DNA from: Gimesia sp. | GTDB taxonomy: Bacteria > Planctomycetota > Planctomycetia > Planctomycetales > Planctomycetaceae | NCBI RefSeq assembly: GCF_040219335.1 | Contig: NZ_JAVJSQ010000005.1 | Span: forward strand, 62,001 to 126,000 | Length of the DNA: 64,000 bases | Reading direction: 5' to 3' | Shown: piece after piece, positions 37,262-45,131 of the stretch | Layout of the letters: the number at the start of each line of letters is the position of its first letter | Position numbering within the stretch: the first letter of the stretch is position 1 | Translations under genes and position numbers: made by a program | Notes under the pieces: generated by a model | Seen by the model: the letters and a program-made list of their open reading frames with translations, nothing else | Told to the model about the DNA's origin: nothing | The model's database searches: none

Positions 37262-37289
37262 GAGATCCTTCCTGTCTGATGATAGCTGG

Positions 37290-38375
37290 TCAAAGTCGTG
37301 TCAGCAGAGCGGCGATTGAGATAAAATGGAATTTATACCGTTCGGGATTGTCTGCCAGTAGTTGTTCAATTCGCTGATATATTTTATCGACGATCTGTTC
37401 TGCAACCAACTCTGCAGGCAAGGCTGCTGCCAGTACGGGCTCTGTAAATGCCCGCAGGAAGCCGGTATAGCTTTTCGCCCAGGCTTTGCGATCTCCCGTA
37501 CGAGCGAATTCGTCATTAAACGGGACCGGGGCATCGATGTCGGCGAGGTGTTCTATCCGAAATGCAGATGACAGCTCCGGTACCTGTTCGATGGGGGCGG
37601 CCAGTTCCTGTGTGCTGCGATAGTAGGCCGGGAACAGAAAGTCTTCGTAGAACGTCTTTGGTAACAGATCAGCTTCCACGAAATCAAGCAGGGCGTCACT
37701 CAGCACATCGCAGATCCCATGACCTGTAGAGTGGTTCTCATTACGTCCGAAGACCTGTACCAGCAGTTTACCACCGGGGACCAGTTCTGCAGCCCGGGCA
37801 GCATAAAACTCACACAGATCTTGATGCGCCTGTTGCTGGAAAGGCTGCAGTTCCTCAAGGGTGACCGAGACTCCCTCTCGAGACGCGCGAGGATTAGGTT
37901 GCATTGCCAGAACGAAGTGAGGAAGTCGCTCTTGCGGCTTAGTGTCAAAAAAGCCGATGGCATTGAACGTGGTTGCCACGTGCAGATTGCGAGGCGGCAC
38001 CAGCCTGCCGAAAGCTGAGCCACCTATGGCTGCGGTATAGACATCGGGGGCGGTGAGGGCTGGGTTCTGTTCGGGAAACAGATTCAGGAACAGCTGGTTG
38101 AAGTCATTGGTGGGTAGATCATCGAACAGGGCCCAGACGGGAAGGTCTGTGTGTTGTCGTAAGGCAGCCACAATTCGGTTCATCGTGTAAATGGCGTTCG
38201 CGCCTTCCGAGGATCCGATATCGAGTATGTTCCAACTGGACTGGCTTTCCGCAGGGGTGGGCAGGTCGGCGATCGCCGCTTCCAGCCAGGGGAGAAACGA
38301 ATCCGAAGCGGAACGCTGTTCGCGAGAGTTGGCATCATAATAGCCGCCCCCTTTCATTCCGGTTGTCGCTGGCAT
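37290..38375 (-). CDS. SABATH-like SAM-dependent carboxyl methyltransferase
   Basis: 361 aa. It begins [29 protein letters not shown], matching the SABATH (salicylic acid/benzoic acid/theobromine) family, whose members start with MnGGxGxxSYAxNSxxQ. The SAM-binding loop is [13 protein letters not shown] near residue 50, then [16 protein letters not shown], which is the conserved D-L-P-x-NDFN-x-LF signature of that family, and [16 protein letters not shown] later. SABATH enzymes methylate carboxyls of small acids and are best known from plants, with scattered bacterial members. The acceptor here cannot be told. It is 28 bp downstream on the msrB side, on the same strand; an operon with msrB is possible. 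Confidence 0.83.
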   Translation of the reverse strand: MPATTGMKGGGYYDANSREQRSASDSFLPWLEAAIADLPTPAESQSSWNILDIGSSEGANAIYTMNRIVAALRQHTDLPVWALFDDLPTNDFNQLFLNLFPEQNPALTAPDVYTAAIGGSAFGRLVPPRNLHVATTFNAIGFFDTKPQERLPHFVLAMQPNPRASREGVSVTLEELQPFQQQAHQDLCEFYAARAAELVPGGKLLVQVFGRNENHSTGHGICDVLSDALLDFVEADLLPKTFYEDFLFPAYYRSTQELAAPIEQVPELSSAFRIEHLADIDAPVPFNDEFARTGDRKAWAKSYTGFLRAFTEPVLAAALPAELVAEQIVDKIYQRIEQLLADNPERYKFHFISIAALLTRL

Positions 38376-38772
38376 CGGCTGATCTCCTGGCTGAGGGGAT
38401 GATTGTGAAACTCAGAATGGTCCTTTCAGTTTATCTCAGGCAGAATTCAGAATCCATCGCCAGCCGGCCGGTATTGGGATGATTAACTGAGACCTAAATC
38501 ATTTCCCCCGTAGTGACTTTCGGGGCTGGAAGTGTACAGAATTGAAAATGTGAATGATGTTTAAAAAGGGGCTCTCAGTCTTCGAAACAAAAGATTTTTT
38601 TGACGATTGAGAGTCGGAATGGTAAATTATTCACTATGACAGCGAGTATTCTTATTTCATTTCTCTTTGATTGGTCGCGCTGAAAAAACAGGAGTTGCCT
38701 ACGGAACATCAATCAATCCAGTAACAGGGCGATCGCCTTTCTGCAGTTCGTTCGCCCGCTAAAGGAGTTTTT
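38376..38772 (+). other. Intergenic region with a long-loop stem
   Basis: About 395 bp between divergent genes. CTCTCAGTC (38572-38580) can pair with GATTGAGAG (38605-38613), nine bases with one G-U, around a 24-nt loop containing seven T. It may be a leader structure of the following hypothetical gene, whose ribosome-binding site AAAGGAG is at 38759-38765. No gene or other strong motif was seen. Confidence 0.45.
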
Positions 38773-39237
38773 ATGAACAGAAAACAGACAAGCCTTGTGG
38801 TCGATGGTGCATTAGAAGAGATTTCCGCACTGGAATATATTCTGCTTGGCGACTTATTGGATTTACTGGATGAAGCAGATGGCGATGCCGCCGCCTGGAA
38901 ATGGATCTCGAAAGTGCTCGACACGCTTTTGTCCGCGATGCCTCGCGAATTCGAGTTACAGGACGAAGGTGGCTACCTGGAAGAGGTACTGGAAGAACAG
39001 CCGAACTGGCAGGGGCAGGTCAGAGACCTTTACCGGGAACGCTGTGAGCTCCTGCGGAAGCTGAATCAGCTGCGGACCCGGATGCGTGATTCTCAGCCTT
39101 TGCAGAAAATGCAACAGATCGCCAGTGAATTGCGCGATGAACTACGCGACTGGATTACCAGCTACATCGCTCACCAGCGACACGAACGCCGGATTGTTCA
39201 GGACGCGTTCAACAGCGATTTCGGTGTTGGCGATTGA
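38773..39237 (+). CDS. Hypothetical acidic helical protein
   Basis: 154 aa starting at ATG 38773, with an excellent ribosome-binding site (AAAGGAG). The composition is acidic and helical: EEISALEYILLGDLLDLLDEADGDAAAWKWISKVLD, then an amphipathic stretch RDLYRERCELLRKLNQLRTRMRDSQPLQKMQQIASELRDELRDW that is predicted coiled-coil (about residues 85-130). No signal peptide, membrane segment or known motif is seen. It stands alone, upstream-divergent from the SABATH-like gene. The function is unknown. Confidence 0.65.
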   Translation: MNRKQTSLVVDGALEEISALEYILLGDLLDLLDEADGDAAAWKWISKVLDTLLSAMPREFELQDEGGYLEEVLEEQPNWQGQVRDLYRERCELLRKLNQLRTRMRDSQPLQKMQQIASELRDELRDWITSYIAHQRHERRIVQDAFNSDFGVGD

Positions 39238-39264
39238 GTAAGGGACCGCTATTCTGCATTTTCC

Positions 39265-39822
39265 TCAAGTAATTTGCAGGACGAAGAGCGTTGCCAGGAT
39301 AACGACAGGCAGGAACAGAGCTCCGGCGATGGCGATCCCCATACCGGAGTATCGTTCCGGTGTCAGGCGTATGTCGCGCGCCGCCAGTCCAGCGCAGACG
39401 ATGCTCAGAAAGCCGATGATGGCAAACCACGCGTACGTGAATGACTCTCCGCGCGGAGCCAGCGGAGTGAAGATCAGCAGCAATCCTGCGACAGGCAGGA
39501 GCAAGGCGGTCATCGCTAACGGGTGTCGTCTACTCTGCGTAGTTTTTAGTAGTGAATCTGCAGCAGCTGTCGTTTCATCCCTGTCTCGATAAGCAGTGGG
39601 ATCATCCAGTTCGGCAATAATCGCACTGATGTCCTGTCTCTCAGGTTGAGTCCCTGTGCGTTCCCAGGCCATCTCCAGAACCTGGGCTTCGACTTCATCA
39701 CATATATTTTGGCGTTCAGAACGCGAGATTCCAGTTTCCGCCAGTACCTGTTCGATTGCGTCCAGGTACTCATCCAGTGGACTGCGAACTTCATCGGGCA
39801 GCTTGGACTGTGTGTGATTCAT
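39265..39822 (-). CDS. Membrane protein with N-terminal HAAS-like domain
   Basis: 185 aa. The N-terminal 75 residues (LDEYLDAIEQVLAETGISRSERQNICDEVEAQVLEMA) resemble the helical HAAS domain of PadR-associated membrane proteins; three or four membrane segments follow (LAMTALLLPVAGLLLIF, YAWFAIIGFLSIVCAGLAA, IAIAGALFLPVVILATLFVL). HAAS proteins are commonly encoded directly after PadR regulators and are thought to be controlled by them. Here the PadR gene overlaps the start by 4 bp (ATGA), a typical arrangement. Its biochemical activity is unknown; membrane-stress sensing has been suggested for the group. Confidence 0.78.
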   Translation of the reverse strand: MNHTQSKLPDEVRSPLDEYLDAIEQVLAETGISRSERQNICDEVEAQVLEMAWERTGTQPERQDISAIIAELDDPTAYRDRDETTAAADSLLKTTQSRRHPLAMTALLLPVAGLLLIFTPLAPRGESFTYAWFAIIGFLSIVCAGLAARDIRLTPERYSGMGIAIAGALFLPVVILATLFVLQIT

Positions 39823-40151
39823 TCCGGTTCTCCTTCAGCTAATTGACTGACGGCGTTTCCCATTAACTGCCACTGACTCAGCATCGACTGTAGACGTTTC
39901 TGACCGGTCGCCGTGAGTTTGTAATAACGGCGGGGTGGTCCCGAGGGGGATGGGGCCGCACGGACACTGACAAACTTTTCGCGCTTCAAGCGGGCCAGGA
40001 GCGGATAGACGGTCGATTCGGTGAGTGCCAGTCCTTCAATGTGGTTAATCCGCTGCAGCAACTCGTAACCGTAGGCTTCTCCCTGGCGGAGCGCTGCCAG
40101 AACTGTCAGTTCCGTAACCCCTTTCCGTAACTGGCTCATCCAACTCTGCAT
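39819..40151 (-). CDS. PadR family transcriptional regulator
   Basis: 110 aa, the small-PadR length. The winged HTH is KGVTELTVLAALRQGEAYGYELLQRI, and the wing and following motif are STVYPLLARLKREKFVSVRAAPSPSGPPRRYYKLTATGQKRL, the family hallmark Y-P-L-L-x-R-L and PRRYY-x-LT. It acts as a homodimer repressor, usually of the next gene. It overlaps the membrane HAAS-like gene by 4 bp, so the pair is translationally coupled and likely autoregulated. The inducer is unknown. Confidence 0.93.
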   Translation of the reverse strand: MQSWMSQLRKGVTELTVLAALRQGEAYGYELLQRINHIEGLALTESTVYPLLARLKREKFVSVRAAPSPSGPPRRYYKLTATGQKRLQSMLSQWQLMGNAVSQLAEGEPE

Positions 40152-40279
40152 ACTGATTCTTCCTGAACAGGACTACCTTCTAATCAGGTATATCATAATG
40201 CGATGTAGTGGTGTGTCAAGAAATATTCTTGAGTGGCACTGGAAAAGTGAGTTCAGAGGATGAAGTGAGCGGAATTCAG

Positions 40280-40756
40280 TTAACCGAAATCATAGACGAA
40301 GACTTCGATTCCGGCGGCGCAGAGGGTTTGCTGGATCAGGGGTTCGATCTGATTCCACTTGCCGCCGGCCAGTCCGCAGCCGATGCGGGGCATGTGGACC
40401 GAGGCGGAGAGTTCTCCCGCTTTGTCAGCGACTGTCGCCAGGCACTGTTCAATGGCTGGATAGCGGACCGGGGGACCTTTACTGCCTGTCTTCATGCCGC
40501 GCTGACCGATCATGTTGGCGATCCAGATGTATTTCTCGACATTCACAAACTGCACTTCGCCCAAACCGAAACTGTTCTTGGCGCGTTCACGGTACCACAG
40601 GCGGTATTCGGCTTCTGGTTCCGGCCAGCGTTTACTGATTGCCAGTACGAAGCCTTTACCCCAACCGCCCAGATCATTGCAGATGTGGGCAATGATCTTG
40701 TTGCCCTTCGATTGCGGCTGGGTGGCATCTCCCTGCAGGTAAGTGATTTTGGTCAC
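40280..40756 (-). CDS. Macro-domain protein
   Basis: 158 aa consisting of one macro domain: ITYLQGDATQP is the opening beta-strand/loop, KIIAHICNDLGGWGKGFVLAISKRWP carries the ADP-ribose-binding Asn/Gly loop, and MPRIGCGLAGGKWNQIEPLI is the second binding loop. Such proteins bind or hydrolyse ADP-ribose derivatives. The start is GTG 40756, overlapping the TGA of the upstream solute-binding gene by 4 bp (GTGA), so translation is coupled. The C-terminus ends GIEVFVYDFG. No Asp-rich catalytic extension is present; hydrolase activity is not certain. The functional link to the binding protein is not known. Confidence 0.9.
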   Translation of the reverse strand: MTKITYLQGDATQPQSKGNKIIAHICNDLGGWGKGFVLAISKRWPEPEAEYRLWYRERAKNSFGLGEVQFVNVEKYIWIANMIGQRGMKTGSKGPPVRYPAIEQCLATVADKAGELSASVHMPRIGCGLAGGKWNQIEPLIQQTLCAAGIEVFVYDFG

Positions 40757-41616
40757 GGTTTCGATTTCTGGTCACAGATGGTGCCGGGCAGGTCGATGTT
40801 ATACTTTTTGAGCAGCTTCGCATATTCTCCGCTCTGACAGAGTTTCTGCAGGCCGGCGTTGAAGGCATCCCGCACGGAGGGCTCTTCGAAGTTCGCTTTG
40901 AAATACGTGGTCTGCGGGAAAATGGCATGGTATTCGACTTCGTCCAGCTTGTGGCCGGTGGCCTGACTGATGGCGTTGAAGATCGCTTTGTCGATGACGA
41001 TGACGACGGCTTTATCTTCCCAGAACTGTTTGACCTGCTGACCCTGATCGGCGACTTCGACATAGTTCTTTCGCTGGGGGGCGTCCGGTGAGAACATTTT
41101 TTCGAATTCCGGACCGAGTTCGCGGTACGCATCCTGCCAGGTGAGAACTTTGTGATCGGCCAGATCGGCGACCTTTTCGATTTTAAGTTTCGCTGATTTT
41201 TTCGTGATCGCGGCGTTGGTGAAGTCGATGAAATTATCTGAGTAGAAAATGCCTTCCACGTCTTTGAACTGCTGTACGCCCAAAGCGAGGTCGGCCTGAT
41301 CTTCGGCGACCGCGGCCTGCAGTTTCGCGTAGGGCATCTGAATGAAGTTGAGCTTGTAGTCGGGCAGCGCCTGGGTGGCGATATCGACCTCGATGCCTAT
41401 TGTGGCGTTCTTCATCACGTAGGGAGCGATGTCTGTGCTGATGGCGACGTTCAACTGCTGTTTTTCTGAGCCGGCATCTGGCTCAGGAATGATTTCGGTC
41501 TCCGCGGTGATACCTGGTTCTTCTGCCTGGGGCGCAGGCGTTGATTTTTGACAGGCGGTCAGGCACATCGCGAGCAGCGTCAAACCAGCGGCAGTAGACA
41601 GTCGGCATCCATTCAT
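40753..41616 (-). CDS. Amino-acid-type solute-binding lipoprotein (SBP_bac_3)
   Basis: About 287 aa from ATG 41616. The N-terminus is a lipoprotein signal (LTLLAMCLTACQKS, lipobox LTAC). The body is a family 3 extracellular binding domain: LNVAISTDIAPYVMKNATIGIEVDIATQALPDYKLNFIQMPYAKLQAAV, then KVADLADHKVLTWQDAYRELG and a final FEEPSVRDAFNAGLQKLCQSGEYAKLLKKY, the usual C-terminal motif. No permease or ATPase gene lies next to it, and the following gene is a macro-domain protein that overlaps it by 4 bp. It may act as a sensor or an orphan transporter component. An upstream GTG/ATG at 41676 would add 20 residues that do not look like a signal. Confidence 0.87.
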   Translation of the reverse strand: MNGCRLSTAAGLTLLAMCLTACQKSTPAPQAEEPGITAETEIIPEPDAGSEKQQLNVAISTDIAPYVMKNATIGIEVDIATQALPDYKLNFIQMPYAKLQAAVAEDQADLALGVQQFKDVEGIFYSDNFIDFTNAAITKKSAKLKIEKVADLADHKVLTWQDAYRELGPEFEKMFSPDAPQRKNYVEVADQGQQVKQFWEDKAVVIVIDKAIFNAISQATGHKLDEVEYHAIFPQTTYFKANFEEPSVRDAFNAGLQKLCQSGEYAKLLKKYNIDLPGTICDQKSKP

Positions 41617-41709
41617 CTTTGTTTCTCCTGAGTGAAGGGGGATTTTGCTGGAGTATAATGCGTCATGACCGTTCACTCAACAGGCAGTTATCTGACTCTG
41701 GGATTCCCT

Positions 41710-42180
41710 TCAAATCTGTTCGCCCAGAAAGACGGGTTCGCGGTGGTAGCCGGTCATGACCTGGTAGTAGTGTGAGGCGGGTTGCAGGAGCAGGTAGACA
41801 GAGGGCTGTTCCCGCTGGTCGTGGATCAGGACGCCCTGGAGGCCTTCGCGGATCAGAAACCAGACACCCCGCTCAAGTCCGAAGTTGGCCAGGATTTCGA
41901 CCGGCTCCGGGTGATACTGGGCCCAGGCGCCCGACTGGAGCGTGGCGACATCGCACCACCAAGCAAGGGGGGCGCTGCTGTTACGCTGACGATTGCCCCA
42001 GGGGAGGATGTGCAGTTCCCCCTGGTAAAAGACGGGGAGCAGTGGCTGGCGGTGTCGTTGCAGGAACAGGATTTCCTTGTCGGCGGTTTCCGAACGCTGA
42101 ATGACACGTTCTTCCAGTTGAAAGCGGCGGATCAGTTTGCGGGGGATTTCGCGCCAGGCCAGGGTGATTGCAGTACACAT
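41710..42180 (-). CDS. Small Met-Cys protein, possible divergent SRAP (YedK/HMCES-like)
   Basis: 156 aa from ATG 42180, which shares one base with the TGA of the upstream polymerase gene (TGATG), a strong coupling signal. An in-frame GTG at 42189 is weaker. With this start, residue 2 is Cys, as required for the DNA-crosslinking residue of SRAP proteins. Further similarity in order: LPVFYQGELHILPWGNR (WG at 61-62, like the RWGLIP strand), then VWFLIREGLQG, and near the end SVYLLLQPAS...YHREPVFL with His146 and PV at 149-150, like the closing H-x-RMPVIL of YedK. The conserved Glu of the GFYEW motif is not apparent, and the protein is shorter than typical (about 220). The SRAP assignment is inferred by eye. 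SRAP genes commonly accompany SOS polymerases. Confidence 0.55.
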   Translation of the reverse strand: MCTAITLAWREIPRKLIRRFQLEERVIQRSETADKEILFLQRHRQPLLPVFYQGELHILPWGNRQRNSSAPLAWWCDVATLQSGAWAQYHPEPVEILANFGLERGVWFLIREGLQGVLIHDQREQPSVYLLLQPASHYYQVMTGYHREPVFLGEQI

Positions 42181-43400
42181 CAGAAGCACATCTTTCCTGA
42201 AATGTCACAGATGTCATAGTTGTGAGTCGTGTCGTGGTAGATTTCATGCAGGGGCAGTGTTTCGGCACTGCGGATCGCGAAGCGGCCCAGTTTCTGGTTG
42301 ATGTTGCGTTTGATCTGATCCAGGGGACTCTGGGCGTCTTCGAAGAAGAGCGATTTTTGAATCCGGTCCCGCCAGACCAGGTTTTCAGCGATGATGTGCA
42401 TGTGGCTGACGAGGTGCTCTTGCGGGGCGGCGGCCAGCATGGGCATTACGGCGTCATAAATGGTGCGAAAGGAGGCGGAGGGGACGGCCAGCGGCGTGCG
42501 TCCGAGCCAGAGCGCGGTCTTGTTGGCGTCGATCTGCAGGCTGATGTGCCGGGCGTAGACACGGTGATGGTCGAGGGCTTCAATCAGGCGTTCAATATTC
42601 CGCACGGCCCAGGCGCGGATGCGTTCGGGATCGCTGGTCTTGCCGCCACAGGAACCGCCGCGGGCAATTGCTTTGTGGGGAGGCCGACTGGTCTGGATCG
42701 GCGTGACGGAGTCGCCACGCAACTCCCACCAGAGGGCTTCACCTTTGATGGTCAGCAGATCGCGGATCAGCAGCCGGTCTGCCTGGTGGAAATCCCAGCA
42801 GGTGTGAATGTTGCGGTCCTGCAATTTGCGTTCGCTCCGCCGGCCGATGCCACAGAGTTCGCCGACCGGTTGGGAGCGCAGGAAGACTTCGCAATTCTCC
42901 CTGTCGACGATGCGCACGCCGAATGGTTTGGCGGCATCGCTGCCCAGTTTGGCCAGAGCCCGGGAAGGGGCAATGCCGATAGAAACGGGGACGCCCACTT
43001 CATCCTGGACGAGCGTCTGCAGGGCCCGGGTGGCTTCCTGCAGGGGGAGTTGAAAGTAGCGCTGAAGTTCGCCGGCGTCGAAAAACATTTCGTCGATGCT
43101 GTAGTATTCGACGCGGGGACTGACCATTTTGAGCAGGTCCAGCAGGCGACGGGAGATGACTTCGTACCAGCGGAAATCCCGTTTGACAAAGACGGCGTGG
43201 GGACAGAGTTTCTTGGCTTCCCAGATGGGGTGCCCGGTCTTAACGCCGTAGGATTTGAGTTCATAGCTCTTGGCGATGACGCAGGCTCCCTGGTTGCCCA
43301 GGACGCCACAGGGAACGCCGCGCAGTGTGTAAGATCTTACTCTTTCACAGCTTACGTAGAAGCAGTCCGAATCAATATGTCCAATCAAAGTCGTGCCCAT
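42180..43400 (-). CDS. Y-family DNA polymerase (UmuC/DinB-like)
   Basis: 406 aa. The catalytic palm is visible: HIDSDCFYVSCE (Asp10) and YYSIDEMFFDAGEL near residue 100 (acidic pair of SIDE). VPVSIGIAPSRALAKLGSDAAKPFG is the typical UmuC/DinB strand-loop, followed by a GIGRRSERKL HhH-type region. The residue after SIDE is Met where Ala or Ser is usual. It lacks a beta-clamp motif that I can recognise at the C-terminus. The enzyme performs translesion synthesis. The next gene is coupled through TGATG. An inverted repeat at 43428-43446 lies about 30 bp upstream, a possible SOS operator. The assignment to UmuC versus DinB cannot be fixed by eye. Confidence 0.93.
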   Translation of the reverse strand: MGTTLIGHIDSDCFYVSCERVRSYTLRGVPCGVLGNQGACVIAKSYELKSYGVKTGHPIWEAKKLCPHAVFVKRDFRWYEVISRRLLDLLKMVSPRVEYYSIDEMFFDAGELQRYFQLPLQEATRALQTLVQDEVGVPVSIGIAPSRALAKLGSDAAKPFGVRIVDRENCEVFLRSQPVGELCGIGRRSERKLQDRNIHTCWDFHQADRLLIRDLLTIKGEALWWELRGDSVTPIQTSRPPHKAIARGGSCGGKTSDPERIRAWAVRNIERLIEALDHHRVYARHISLQIDANKTALWLGRTPLAVPSASFRTIYDAVMPMLAAAPQEHLVSHMHIIAENLVWRDRIQKSLFFEDAQSPLDQIKRNINQKLGRFAIRSAETLPLHEIYHDTTHNYDICDISGKMCF

Positions 43401-43427
43401 GCGGGCATGGTATCAGAGCTTTCATGG

Positions 43428-43446
43428 AATACTACTGAACAGTATT
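43428..43446. promoter_or_regulatory. 19-bp inverted repeat upstream of Y-family polymerase
   Basis: AATACT-ACTGAAC-AGTATT, with perfect 6-bp arms; an inner TACTG-AA-CAGTA symmetry is also present. It is about 30 bp upstream of the polymerase start. TACTG/CAGTA are the arms of the E. coli LexA box but with 2 rather than 10 bases between, so LexA binding is only a hypothesis. Confidence 0.45.
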
Positions 43447-43473
43447 TTGGATTTGCCAGGCCGGGGCCGGAGC

Positions 43474-45066
43474 TCAGCCATGATGGGATTCAAAGGTTTC
43501 CGCAGACGCCAGATTCCAGAGTTTGCTGTAAACGGGGTAAGGGCAGTCCTCGAGCAGCTCTCCCGGTTTGAGGAAGTCGAAGGCTTCATAATAGGAGAGA
43601 ACTTCGGTCCGTTTCGGGCGGAGATAGATGTGCCAGGGTCGTAATTCGTTGGGATGGTCCAGGCCGGCAGCCGCGATGACTTCGGTCAGGGCTTCCATCG
43701 TATTGTGATGGAAATTGTAGGCACGTTCGCTCTTATCCGGTACGACGAGTGCCCGCTGGCGTCCCTTGTCCTGGGTGGCGACGCCGACCGGACATTCGTT
43801 GGTGTGGCAGGCCTGTGCCTGAATACAGCCGACGGACATCATGAAACCGCGGGCGGAGTTGCACCAGTCAGCACCGATGGCCAGGCAGCGGGCCAGTGTG
43901 AAAGCGGAACTGACTTTGCCAGCGGCAGCGATTTTGATTTTATCGCGGAGATTGCAGCCGACGAGGGCATTGTGCACGAAAATCAGCCCGGTCTTTAAGG
44001 GCATACCCATGTTATCGGAAAATTCCAGCGGGGCGGCCCCGGTGCCCCCTTCGCCGCCATCAACGGTGATGAAATCGGGCAGGATACCGGTCTGCATCAT
44101 GGCTTTGCAGATAGCGAGGAATTCACTGGGATGTCCGATACAGAGTTTGAAGCCGACCGGCTTCCCTCCGGAGAGTTCCCTTAACTGCGCGATGTATTCA
44201 CACAGGCCGATAGGCGTTGAATAAGTGGAGTGGCCGGGAGGTGAGATACAGTCTTCCCCCATGGGAACTTTACGGGTCGAGGCGATCTCGGGGGTGATTT
44301 TGGCAGCGGGGAGCACGCCCCCATGACCGGGTTTGGCACCCTGCGAGATTTTAATCTCAATCATTTTGATGGTTTCATGAGCCGCCTGTTCCTGGAACAG
44401 ATCGGGGTTGAAGGTGCCGTCATGATTCCGGCAGCCGAAATATCCGGTTCCGATCTGCCAGACAAGGTCGCCGCCCGGCTTCAGGTGATACGGGCTCACG
44501 CCCCCTTCGCCGGTGCAGTGGTAGAAATTCCCTTTTTTGGCGCCCGCGTTCAGAGCCATAATTGCATTCGCGGAAAGGGCGCCGAAGCTCATAGCAGAGA
44601 TATTCAGAATGGAGCAGGAGTAAGGCTGCTTACACTCCGGTCCACCGACGGTCGTGCGAAACAGTTCTTTGGAACGGGGACGCGGCGCCATGGAGTGATT
44701 GAGCCACTCGTATTCATCACCGTAGACGTCGAGTTCGGTGCCGAATGGTTTGAGACCATCGATGTTTTTGGAGCGTTCGTAAATCAGGGAGCGATCATCG
44801 TTGTTGAAAGGACGGCCATCGATATTGCTTTCGATAAAGTACTGGTGTATTTCCGGTCGGATCATTTCGAACAGGAACCGCAGGTGTGCCATGATCGGAT
44901 AGTTGCGGGTGATGCTGTGTCGGGTCTGGACCAGGTCCCAGACTCCCAGCAGGGAGAGGGGCGCCAGAACGAGCAGCGGCCAGAAAAACCAGTCATCAAC
45001 GGCGAGGCCCAGAATAAAAAACAGCAGGGTCAGCAGCACAGACAGGATGAAAGCCGAGTATCTCAT
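43474..45066 (-). CDS. FMN-binding glutamate-synthase-family protein
   Basis: 530 aa. Two N-terminal membrane segments (ILSVLLTLLFFILGLAV; FFWPLLVLAPLSLLGVWDL) precede the GltS-type synthase domain: MSFGALSANAIMALNAGAKKGNFYHCTGEGGVSPYH, AKPGHGGVLPAAKITPEIA, and FITVDGGEGGTGAAPLEFSDNMGMPL, the FMN/2-oxoglutarate site region. Glutaminase and NADPH subunits are absent, as in the single-domain, membrane-anchored family seen in many bacteria, whose reaction is unsettled. The Cys of the usual 3Fe-4S cluster is represented by SVGCIQAQACHTNECPVG. It starts 65 bp after the cytochrome b-c gene on the same strand and could be co-transcribed. Confidence 0.9.
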   Translation of the reverse strand: MRYSAFILSVLLTLLFFILGLAVDDWFFWPLLVLAPLSLLGVWDLVQTRHSITRNYPIMAHLRFLFEMIRPEIHQYFIESNIDGRPFNNDDRSLIYERSKNIDGLKPFGTELDVYGDEYEWLNHSMAPRPRSKELFRTTVGGPECKQPYSCSILNISAMSFGALSANAIMALNAGAKKGNFYHCTGEGGVSPYHLKPGGDLVWQIGTGYFGCRNHDGTFNPDLFQEQAAHETIKMIEIKISQGAKPGHGGVLPAAKITPEIASTRKVPMGEDCISPPGHSTYSTPIGLCEYIAQLRELSGGKPVGFKLCIGHPSEFLAICKAMMQTGILPDFITVDGGEGGTGAAPLEFSDNMGMPLKTGLIFVHNALVGCNLRDKIKIAAAGKVSSAFTLARCLAIGADWCNSARGFMMSVGCIQAQACHTNECPVGVATQDKGRQRALVVPDKSERAYNFHHNTMEALTEVIAAAGLDHPNELRPWHIYLRPKRTEVLSYYEAFDFLKPGELLEDCPYPVYSKLWNLASAETFESHHG

Positions 45067-45131
45067 GTGATTGACCAGTCAGAAACGAGAACAGTGGTGT
45101 CGAAATATTGATGAATGCAATCCGCGGCTGA

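Noticed and set aside
42222..43571. 449-codon + strand open frame antisense to the Y-family polymerase
   Set aside because: A shadow of the polymerase gene, which shows clear catalytic motifs on the minus strand.
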